Notes under the pieces: generated by a model
The model's input: the letters and a program-made list of their open reading frames with translations, nothing else
Databases searched by the model: none
Told to the model about the DNA's origin: nothing
Translations under genes and position numbers: made by a program
Shown: in pieces, positions 50,001-62,000 of the stretch
Layout: the number at the start of each line of letters is the position of its first letter
Position numbering within the stretch: position 1 is the stretch's first letter
NCBI GenBank assembly: GCA_914767715.1
Contig: OU612066.1
Span: 26,696,283-26,760,282, forward strand
From: Membranipora membranacea
Taxonomy: Eukaryota > Bryozoa > Gymnolaemata > Cheilostomatida > Membraniporidae
Length of the DNA: 64,000 nt
Reading direction: 5' to 3'

Positions 50001-53000
50001 AAATTTTTCCTGCTGATAAAGGGTGTGAGCTAATCAAAATATGATATAGGTTAAGTACTGTGACTGTGATTCAGTAGGAGCATAAATCACTACTGACTAT
50101 GTTGAAGTTAACTTACATTGGTATTCTCTTCCAGTGAGAAGTGGAAAGAATGGGGAGTTTGGCTCAAACCTTTCTTCGAAGTTGATTATATACTGCGGTA
50201 CACTTTCCTGGCCCTGCTGAATGAGAATCAGCTGATTTCTCTAATGAAGACAGCCGATCAGAGTGTGATATCAACTCTACCCATATTAGGTGTCATAGCT
50301 GGTGTAGAATACACAATCACAATGAATAACAAGGATGGAAAGGTAACCGACTAGTTGCTATTTCTCTTCTTTCTGTATTATTGAGTTGAAAGTTGCCTTT
50401 TACATCGATGGATAAGAAATATTTAATATTGAGTATGTTATATATTATAACTGTTTGTTTTGTTCTGAGACATTTAAGTCACAACCAAACATTAACACAC
50501 TAAAAAAACCAATTTAAACAGCGGCGCAATGCGGGGGGGGGGGGTTGTGCAGCAATTAAACATAATTAGTAATGCTGTTGACAAGCACAACCATCGGTCA
50601 ATTAACGTAATGCCACACCATTGGTTGGTCAAATAGTTCTAACAACCGTTCTTTTTTTCAGTTATGTGACAACATCCTGCAAGGATTTTGTGAATACCTA
50701 ACCAAGATACTGGACTCCGTTGATCTGTGAGTAAACAAGGCAATAATTTGTTAAAATATTTGTAATATATGATAATAGACAGTTTTCTGAGCTTGATTTT
50801 GGACCTATGTTTTGAGTTGTCCTCTCTCTTGTTGGTACTCTTCGACCTGCGCAGCATAGAAGAAAGAGCTGAATTGGGCTAATCTTGAAAACTGCTTGTA
50901 ATATGATAAAAATTCTCTTTGATTCAGCATCGCCATCATCGAAAACCCATGGTGACAGAGTTTGGGAAATAAGTTTGCTAGTCGAAAGAAAACTTCTTGA
51001 TGTTTTGTTCTCAAATTTCCTGGAATAGTAACTAGAACTGAGATTAATCAGTTGTAAAACCCTTAATGATATGCAAAACTCTGTCCCCTTAAGTTTTCGA
51101 TGATGCCGATGCTGAATCTGAAAGAGATATTATCCTAACTTAAGCGGTTTTCAAGATACGTCCATTTCAGCTCTTTTTTCCTTTGCTGTGTGGGTTGAAG
51201 AGTACCTAACTGGAGAGAGGACACCTTACATATTGAAACTAGTTTGTGATTAAGTCCTTTTACAAAATATGTTATATCATAAATAATACATAATATGTAT
51301 GTTTGGTAATATTCTTTAGTATGAAGATCAATGAACAAGTCCTCCGAGTAGCCTGGGATCTCAAGAAGTGCATGTTTCCTGCCAAGCCGCCAACAGCAAA
51401 CCTAGCTGCTTATCGAACGCTTTCTGTGAATATGATGATGATAGACTGTGTTAGGCAGTTCTCTCCTGATCTGAATGTGACTGACACTAGAAACCAGCTG
51501 GCTAAGTTTGTCAACGAACTTGGTGTAGGAATGAATGCTGAAATCGCCGCCAAAAGTGCCCTGGGAAAGAATGAAATGGAGGTTTTTTTTTATATATATA
51601 TATATACTAAATATATACATATATTTTATACTGTATTTATGTATATACTGTAATTACCAACCAAGGCTAAGCTTATTTGGTCATGATCCTAATTTTAAAT
51701 GGATTACATTGAACCTACATTAATTGATACACCTGTTCACTCGCAATGCATGAAAATGAATCAAGGCACATTATAAGATATCCAAATTTTGCTCTTGATT
51801 GCTTCATGATTTTTTGAGACACTTCAGGCCTTATGGTCAGGGTTGAAAGAGTCTGAAGAACGCATCACAACATTAAGACATCTGACTATTCTTTCCATCT
51901 ACAAATCTCTTTTGATTTATACATAGCACTGGATGGCACTGTTTCATTGTCACGGATATAAGCAGACCACAACAGATCATTGGCTAAGGCTTTGCGTTGA
52001 GTCGTTCAAACAGCGTTTGACAACGGTAAGCTCAAAATGCTTGTGTGTGTTCCTGATATCCATTAAGTTCATATTTCATAAAGTTGGTCTTTTTGTTGAA
52101 CAGTCGGTGCTTTCTTGACTGAAGATTCAATTTGATCTCTTTAAACCATTATTTGAGGAACATTTTAAAAATTACACCTGTCTTTTTTCCAGGTATCGAA
52201 GCATTCTCCTATCTTAGTGGTGGACCTCTACATGGGACAGGACACAGGTATAAAGCTGGTTGACGAAGCAGTGGTTGAGACAGCTTACAGTGTGGCAGAT
52301 AGCCTGCTTAAGGTTAGAGTTCTGTTGTTCTGCCGTTTAGTCGATTGCTTCATCTTTACTTACTAATTAAGAAAAGAAAATGAGCAAATATGTCAGATTT
52401 GGTAGGCTATTTGTATTTGAGCTTATGTTTTTTTTTGTCATCATACCTTAGCTCAGACTTTTTCATACTAGTAAACTAGCAACTAGTAAGCAGCACTCTT
52501 TGTGTAAAATACAAGTTCTCAGGCCCATGTTTTATAATGGAAACAACGATATTAACATAGAGGGGTGGGGAAAGTTTGCCATCTCGCACATGCATATAAT
52601 AGCTTATTTATTAAGGCTAGCTAATGCTTACTCACCCTTTTACTTAATAAAGATTCCAACCTCAGACATCCAACATTACATGCGAGCTAGCATTAAGACA
52701 TCCCTAACCAGCTTAACTTAACCCTAGCCTATAATTATTAACATCCCGAGAGAATGTAGCCAAAGATTTAATATCATGAGTTTTTTATATCATGAGTTTT
52801 TTAAAATAATAAACTCACCCTTTTTTACATAATAATTATTCAATCTTCAGACAGCCAACATTAAGTGCTTGGTACCATCAAGTCACTCCCGAACCAGCTA
52901 AACTAAAGTCTAGTTAACATTTACTCCTGTAGAGTAGGTAGCTGAAGATTTAATGACATCAGTTTTACGTGTTTTATTCTTACAGAAAGGATCAGATAGG

Positions 53001-56000
53001 CTGAGAGGCAGGGATGTCACTGCTAAGGTGTGTAAGCTGCTCGATCAGGCATTCGCTGCCGCCTGGAAGAAGGAAATCAATGACACCACCTCACTCGGAA
53101 TCGTCAAAAAGCTGCTAAGCTGGGATAACTTCCTTCTGATCTGGCAGTATTTCAGTAAGTATATAGTCCGGAGCTGGTCCCAGACTTCTGCACAAGTTTC
53201 CCTGTTGTTGCGCATAAATTGTAGACTCAGACTGAAGACTTGCTAATCTTCATTGGTCTAAGTGAGATACTTGTATGCTTCGTTTTATTTTGTAATTTTC
53301 ATGTTTGGTGTTTCATTTAGATGGTTTGAATCAAGAGCAAAAGAAGATGATTCAACGAGAAAACTTGCTTCACATTGACGTGGCCACTCATGCTATAGAG
53401 ACCATATACAAGGAGATGAGATATGGGGAGCTAAAAGTGCATGTCTTCAAATATCTGCTCCGTAACAGGCATGAAATACTCGAGCTCAGCCAGATCTCCT
53501 CAAAGCTGAACAAAAATGAATTCCAAAGAGCATTCAATGACAGGCAGGAAGAACTGGAAATCTACGGAAAGTTTGTGGATGATACCAGCAAATTCTGGAC
53601 CATATTCAGATTTATTGTTGAGATCAAAGGTAATTTTATATAATCATATGCTTTTTTGTTTTACATCTGTAGGATATACATGTCAACTTTTGTTTCTCTG
53701 ACAGACTAAATCTGATGGGTTTAAAAAAAATCGAAAGCATAAATTCAACGATGGTCACATGATTTTGACATCACAATTATCTTAGCAGTTGCTCTCTTCT
53801 ATCAGTGCCAGAAACCGCGTAAATAAAGCAAAATATTTCGTTTATGATAATTTAGATTCTAAGACCATCCAATCATGGCTGCAACGAGATATTGACGGAG
53901 TTCAACTGCAGGACCTTGTTCACCACAAGACAAAAGAAGTGATCAGTCCTGTGATACCACAACAGATCCGGGCAATCTTACCAGAATTCCTTGAGCTCAT
54001 CAAGCGTCCAATCTTCAAACAAGAGTTTGAGAGAAGAGTAGTTAAAGCTGATGGTCAAGAGTTGGCCGCAGTAGCGAATATTCACAGGGATGCTGTGGGC
54101 GGATATGCTAAGATTATACAGTCTATAACAGGAGGTATGTGTGTATTGTCAATACAGCTCTTAGTAGTGTGTTTATAGCCATTCTAACCAACTTTGTTTT
54201 TACTGTATGGGTGTGGCTCACTAGCTTAGGCTTAGAAATGTTTAATGTTATACTAAGTTGTTGTTGGCTATTACTTTCAGGAACGATCACTATCACTCAG
54301 CTAAACTCATTGAAAGACGAGTCCTTCAAGGGCTCTAAGCATAAACTGCTCCAGGAGTTACCTTACATGATAAGAGAAAGGAAGACTTGTCAGGAGAGGG
54401 TGAAGCAAGCAGAGATATGTATTGATCTACAGCAGTATCGAACTGGAGCAGAGACTATGCTGAAACTGAAAGATACATTCAACCTGCAGGGTGATTTTAC
54501 TGACATGGAACAAATCCAAGCAGAGGTAAGTTGTACTTGCCCTTTTTGTTTCTAGTGTGAGAAAACCTTGATGTGCCCAAATATTCAGTCCGCCTCTGCT
54601 GCCCTCTTGCGCTAGCCGCGAATACTAGAAGAAGTGCTTAGTGCACTATTTTTAAGAGTAAGGTACTCGATAAATTCAGCCATGTTGTAAAACCTCAATC
54701 TTCATCATTGGCAGGGTTTCTATTCTATTGACAGGGTTTGGTGTTTTGATATGACACCAAATTGGTTCCTTATCACTCCATAGTTTTCTCTGTGCACCAT
54801 AGAAATCTAACAGGGACATATTTTGGGAAATCATTTTAGTATTCAGATAGTCATCGGGTTTGCGAACCAATATCATGGAATTTTTCATGAATTTCGTCAC
54901 TAAAGTTGAGATTTATGTCCCACAGGTTTTGGATGGTGCAGATTCTGAATCAAAAATCATTTTTATCTTATTATAAGCGGATTTCAAGATAACCCTCTTT
55001 TAAGCTCCTTCTCCTATGCGGCGTTGGTTGAAAGTACCAAACTAAAGAGAGGACAACTCCGAACAAGGGCATAAATTAGAGCTCAGAAAACTGACTATTG
55101 CAAGATATCCAACCTCTTATTTCTCTTGTAGACAACCGATGATCTTGAACTTCAAGCAATAAGCAAAGCTATTGTAAAAAGTGCATCATCACTGAAAGGG
55201 ATATCTTCAATACAGATTAGATGCTTGCATGCCTTCACCCAATGCCCTGATTTCATCGAATGGGTGCGCAAAGAAGTACCAAGTGAGTTATCTACAATTA
55301 TAGAAAAATGAGCTGAAATAAGTTTGATAATAGTGTGCATGTTAATCAAACTTCCCTTTCGCTTGCATCAATTTTCTCATAGGATGGATTATCTCCAGGT
55401 TCTTAAAGACTTAGTTTGAGGCTGCTCTTTTGTATCACATCTTATTCTCCATATTTTATTCTATCATGTGAGCGATTTTCAGCTTTAGAATCCAAATATT
55501 GAGGAAGTTATGGCCTCTCAAACTTACAGGGTGATTGCCTTCAATCGGCATTGGGAATAAGCGGATGTTTCCCCTGGGGTACGTCACAACCATAGACATA
55601 TGTTTTGTCTATGGTCATACTTATTATGAGTTAATGCACTAATAATCACACAGATAAGATGATGATCAAAATTTAGGCCTGGGTGGGAATCGAACCCGAG
55701 TCCACATACCTATAGGCAATGACGCTACCACGCCACTTGGACCAACCATTGGTCCTTGGACAACCGTTACACACATAGAGTTATTAATAACTCTATGGTT
55801 ACACATCTGAACATTTTGATCATCAACATCTTTCTTCGTGTATCGTAATAAGTATGATGGTTGTGACGTACCATAGGGATGGCCGGCTGATTCTTACTGC
55901 CGATAAATTGCCGTCACCTTAGAAATTTGAGAGGCCATAACTTCCTCAATATTTGGATTCTAAAGCTGGAATTCACTGACATGATAGAATAAAATATGGA

Positions 56001-59000
56001 GAATAAGATGTGGTACAAAAGAGCAGCCTCAAACTAAGTATTTAAGCATGAGATACGTTATTATTTCACAGAGAAAGACATCAGTAACTTTGTGGATCTG
56101 GCCAACACCACTCTGGGAGAAGACGATCTCGCTGCTCAGAAGATCAGATATCTGAGAAATGCCCTCACTGGTTACACACCTTTACTGTATGAGTTTGATG
56201 AGACAAAACTCAACTTTGATCAGTTCATGGAGAAATGCCAGAGAATCTGGACAAGTATGGAGAAGAACAAGGACCTACCTGAAAATCTGGTCAGTAAAAG
56301 TCTTATGTAGCTTCTTTTTATCCATAAGGAGTGCGCCATTTTCATTTATTATGTTATCCTCCATTTAACGAGTAAGAACATTTGATGTCCGTTTCTGTTT
56401 TCAGTTGGAGTCTGCCCGTGAGCTTGATTGGTTAAAGAAAGTGAAGAGTCACTTCGGCAGTGTCGAGATTGCTTCCATGGCTCAGGCTACTGCTATCAAT
56501 CAGACAGGTGTCTACGAAGTTGGAAATATTTACTACAATCGCAGCAACAATATTCAGTTTAAGGTAAGCTCACTATGCATATTGCTTGTTGAAAACCTTA
56601 ACAGGACTGAGATAAGTCCCTGTTGAAGCCAAGCTTTCACCTTAAGGTAGAGACACGGGGGTCAGCAAATATCAACTTTCTATACACCGTTGGAAAGCTG
56701 CCGAGCTACTGATCGCTAAGAGCTCATCAGAAATAACAGTTTTCCACGAATTGCACACAACAGAATGTTTTGGGCATTCTGTGGTGCGCTATTCAAGTAA
56801 AACTGTTAGGCAGTTCCATTTTCGGTTGGCACTATGCTTAATCAATGCGTCTTCGTATGTGAGAATTTTTTAAAATATTTTTTCTGACCAAAGTAATGGT
56901 CAATTTGGCGGCATGTTTGGCGTTATGGAAAAATGACCTTTGACGGTCTGGGCCGATCTTGATAAATTTTTTATACTGCTGAAAATTGGAGTGTGTGTCA
57001 TTTAATCAGTCTTTCGGTGGAAAATAGCAAACAATTTGGTTATTACTTATTTAATCTATCTCAAATCGTTGCTTAAAATTTCACATTATTTCTTCAAATT
57101 TAAAAAATCACCCACATCATGACGTGACGTAAAAAGCCACTTTGGGCGCATCATATATTATTTTCAACCAAAAATAAGGATGAACTATACCTCTAAGAAT
57201 AAATATAACCTGATTCGAAATTTCTAGCAATCAAATTAGCTCAGCCATACGCTTTGCTAAAAACAGCCTTTTTGACCTCATTTCCTTGATAAAATGACGC
57301 AATGTCATCCAATCACATTTCTGATGAGCTCTTAGCGATCAGTAGCTCGGCAGCTTTCCAACGGTGTATAGAAAGTTGATATTTTCTGACCCCTGTGTCT
57401 CTACCTTAAAGATTACCATGGCTTGCCCACCTCTAAAAAATTGTGCACTAAGAAGGCAACTTCATAGAGTGTGTATGTTAGTGTTACCATATGGTCATTG
57501 GTGATTGGCATGGAATAGCCAAAAGATGAAAACCATGATTTACTTCAAACTGCAGTCTCTGGATGACGTTATCAACCTTACCTGTGAACTGGAGGAAAAG
57601 AAGGTGGATGGTAATAATATGGAAGTGAAGATGGGGGCAAGGAAACCTAAGAAGTATAAATACGCTGATCTGAAAGATCTTCAGAGCAGGCTGACATTGG
57701 TGGCTGGAGAGAGACAAAAGGAAAACAAGGAAATCATCCAGAAATTTGATGCTGTGAGTATTTCTGTTATTTAAACTGTCATATTTCGGTACATCAAGAC
57801 GAATATTGTCAGCCTTTAAAGGAGGCGTAACCGAGATTGCAACTGTATCTGAACTCAACTTTGATCACCTCCCATAAGAAAACATCTCATATTCTTTGGA
57901 CGAGAACAAGACTAAGAAGTAAGAACATCAGCTATACAGACAAAAGTTTGAATATATGTTGTTTTGTAGATGAGAGATGATATTGAGAACCTTGCCCGAG
58001 CCTATTTAGAGATCAGACGTGAAGGGTGTATCCAGTTTGATGATCTCTTAGTAAGGATCCACTGCAACCCTAAAACTATCAGTGTGGAGCTCAAGCTACA
58101 ATCCATAGATGAGTCTATCATAGCTCGGCCCACGCCCAGCTCCTCATCAGGCAGACATTGCAGGGAACTTTACCATTTCTTCAATAAATGCATTGACGAC
58201 TGGAAGAAGAAAATGGCTGAGCAGAGATGGTGAGTGTTTAATCAAAGAAAAAAGACTTTTATGATCGCATGGTTTACGATAGATGTGGGAAGACCTATAT
58301 ATAGTAAGGTATGGTTTTTGGAAACATAGAGGCCTTGTGTCTATTTCTTGTTCATAAAATGGATGACATCTGATGTTCTCTAGCCAAACATCAAATTGGA
58401 TTTTAATAGCCTGTATTTAAACTTTTAGCACCAACCCTACACTGAACTTCTTCACAACGGAACAGCTGGTTGTTCTCAGAAAAGAGCTTGGAAGATACAA
58501 TGACAAAGGAGATGCACAACTTTTGCATCAGGTAAGGCACACTTATCATAATCCTAACTCCACTTACGGCATTACACATACATAATAGAAAACTATGTTT
58601 GATTCCATTTCCCTAGTTCTACCATACAATATTTATTTTTTTCTTGAAAGACTCTTCCACTGCTAGCGATGATACACACAGAAAACCCAGAAAGGCTATT
58701 GACAATCCTCAAAGACTATCAAGAAGTGTCCATGGAGGTTGAAGAAGCAGCCCCCGCTGAGGAAATGGATACGGGTATTTTGACTCATGATAAGATGACT
58801 TCAACGCAGCAAGACACTGTGTATGAGTTGATGGATGATTTGGAATGTTCCCAGGACATGGCTGTGTTAGCTCTTGTTGAGCTTGGAGACTCTCAAAGTT
58901 TTGGTAAGGGTCATACTAGTAACAGCCACTTAATGGTGGAAGAGTATCACTTACATTGTGCCTCCTGGTTTGAATTTTTTTACCAGTCACTGTCACACGA

Positions 59001-62000
59001 TGATTTGCCATAAAATCCTCCACAGATTCACGAGTTACTCTAACTGCATATCATGAGATAAGCGGTTAAGTCAAAAACTGCCAGTATGTAATACATGCTG
59101 ACCTATTAGGAGTCGAAATCTTAAATAGGCCAAGCTTTTGTTGCGATAGTTTTGTTAAAACTCCAAAAGATGTATTATCTTGTGTTTGTGTCGAATTGAT
59201 AGCAAAGAATTAAAATATTATAATAATCATAATTATCTCTTTTTTGCTACAAATTACGGGTTTTTTTTATTTGAAGAGGTTTACAGGGAATGGATCGAGA
59301 ATTACACTCCTCCAGAGCCTGAACCTGAACAAGACAGACCTCGTCCCACTTCCAGAGCTCTACAGACTGCTGATGACCTCAGACGTAGTCTACTAGCAAG
59401 TCACAAGTATGTTTTAAGACTCCTACACCAAGATGTTTCATGACAGATGGCAGACAGATGTTAAAACCAATTGGCCAAAAGATGAACACAAATCACAAAA
59501 TATTGAAAATTCAGTTGAGGCATTGGTTGCGCTGCGTCTATTTGCCGCATCTTTGCTCTATATTTTGGCAACGCAACTTTGGGTCTTGTCTCGGAGCCAC
59601 CACAATTCACACAAAGGGTACAATATGAAACAGAACGTTACTATATGCTGCAGGCCTATTCATTTGGCCTACAATGTTTGTTTTCAGTCAGCTATCATCC
59701 CTCGAGCTACGACTAGAGCGATTGTGGATGGGATTTATAGAGAAGACAGGACAGACAATCAATGACTACCTCGGTATTCCTCACCTTGTTCACCTCCTCG
59801 ATGAGCTCAACAGTAAGTGGTATACTTTGAGTGCGCTTAACACAAACAGCTTATGTAATAACATAATGTTAGACCAATGAGGGAGTTTATTGATTAGACT
59901 ATACCCCTATCCTGTTTAGTGATTTTTATCAGGTCTATTGTTTGCCATATACATTTCTAGAGCCGAGACTGGAGAAAATGAGCAAGCCCAGAGAGAAGCC
60001 TAATTGGTTAGAAAGAGGAAGACCTAATCTCATAGCTGTGCCTGCGAGTAAGTCATCATTCGTAATATCTGATACAAATGGAGTGCTATGAGTAGATCAT
60101 GGCTACATGTGTGCAGCTGAGTGGAGTAGAAATTTACCCATTTACTTCATACAAAACAACTTGTAGGTTTAAAGATAATTTAGAAGCGAAAAACTAAATA
60201 TGATGGTCTCTGATCATTTTTTCTTATTGGTTAATGAAATGTGAGGAATGTATTGCATAACGCTATATCAAGTTAATTGGACGATTTTAGGGCGTACATA
60301 TCAGATGGTGCTGACTGTATATGAAGCCGACAGAATGGAAGTTTATCCAACTAGGAATGAGGTTCTGATCTGTACCAAGAACACAAGACATGAAGAGGTT
60401 CGCAGGATAACGCACTATCTGTATATTCTTGACACATCTATGTTCTTTTAATATTGGATAAGGGATAGCGAGGCTCAAATTTGGTAGCTTGTTGCTATGT
60501 CAATGTTATCTACCTCTAAGACAATCCTTCCTCTTCCAAAAAGTTTTCTCATATGTTGTCATGAGCTATTAACAGGAGCATGCTTCCAAAATTTAGAACA
60601 ACAACTTTGATGATGTCTGCTATACGGATATTTACGAATTCTATGATGCCAATACTATTAATTTATGATATAACTTTGGGTGAGGCGGTCCATCTTTGCA
60701 TATATGAAACATTAATCTCCCACCATAATTCACACTCTAGTAAGGTTTCACCAGAATGTAAAATGTTAATATGCTTTTGTAATCCAGGTTGAGATATTTT
60801 TGAGTCGAGCTCTATCAGACAGATACTCATTCTACTGTATGGTAGATTGTCATCTACTAGAGTTTGAGATGTGTAGATACATACAGAGAAGAGTGGTAGA
60901 ATCAGATGAACCCAACAGGGTCAGAGACTATGGTCTGGCATTTATATATCAGGTAAAGTACTAATACTAACAACTGCACATTGTTGTGCCGAGATATAGC
61001 TGTGTTGTTTGGCTATGTGATAACTTTCATAGGTTAGTCAGGAATAATACAATTGGAAAAGAGTTTTACAGTAGGCCTAACGGTAAATATGTTAAACTAT
61101 CAGACTGGCCTTAGTATCATAGTGATGTTAATCTTTAGTTCACTTATGGGTGCTCTGCCGGGGCACTACCGCATTTTTCACTTAAGCCCATCAACACTCA
61201 TGACTAGTGACAGTATGATAGCACAGAGTAAGGATATACAGAGAGTACACTTCAATGATCGTTATAGTGCCTGCGGTTTTTGATTAACTGGGGGAAAATT
61301 GTGCACAGCTGGATGCCGAAAACTCTTTACCTCTTTATGTTATAATGTCATTTTTCTTGCAGACATCTCTACCTTGGATGGGCCATAACTCATTCTGTAT
61401 TTATCCTAAGGACTGATTTCCAACTTTGTTAGAATGTCCAACCTTCAAGCTATACACCATATTATTAATTTTTTGCTAGGATACATAGGCTATGAGCTAT
61501 CTGCATTTGTAAAATGAGTTTTATTATATAGATTTACGTGTGACATTTGATAAACTTCTGGTCATAAAAATTAGGAAATGTCCGTGTATTGACCCAGGCC
61601 ACATGTAAATCTATATGATATAACTCATTTTAAAAACACAGATAGCTCATAGCCTATGTATCCTAGCAAAAAATGGCAATAATATGGTGTATAGCTTGAA
61701 GGTTGGACATTCTAACAAAGTTGGAATTCAGCCTTTAGGATAAATACAGAATGAATTATGGCCCATCAAAGGTAGAGATGTCTGCAAGAAAAATGACATT
61801 ATAACATATAGAGATAATGAGTTTTCGGCATCCAGCCGTGCACAATTTTCCCCCAGTTAATCAAAAACCGCAGGCACTATAACGATCATTGAAGTGTCCT
61901 CTCTGTATATCCTTACTCTGTGATGATAGCTTAGTCTCTAATTTTATAACTGGTCTAAGTTTGTTAGCATAGAGAAACTGCTTCATAAATCAAGATGATA

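Noticed and set aside
53789-53828. Start of RNF213-like exon 23 at 53789
   Set aside because: The open frame extends upstream to here, but the preceding exon ends with one carried base; only an acceptor before 53829 keeps the frame.
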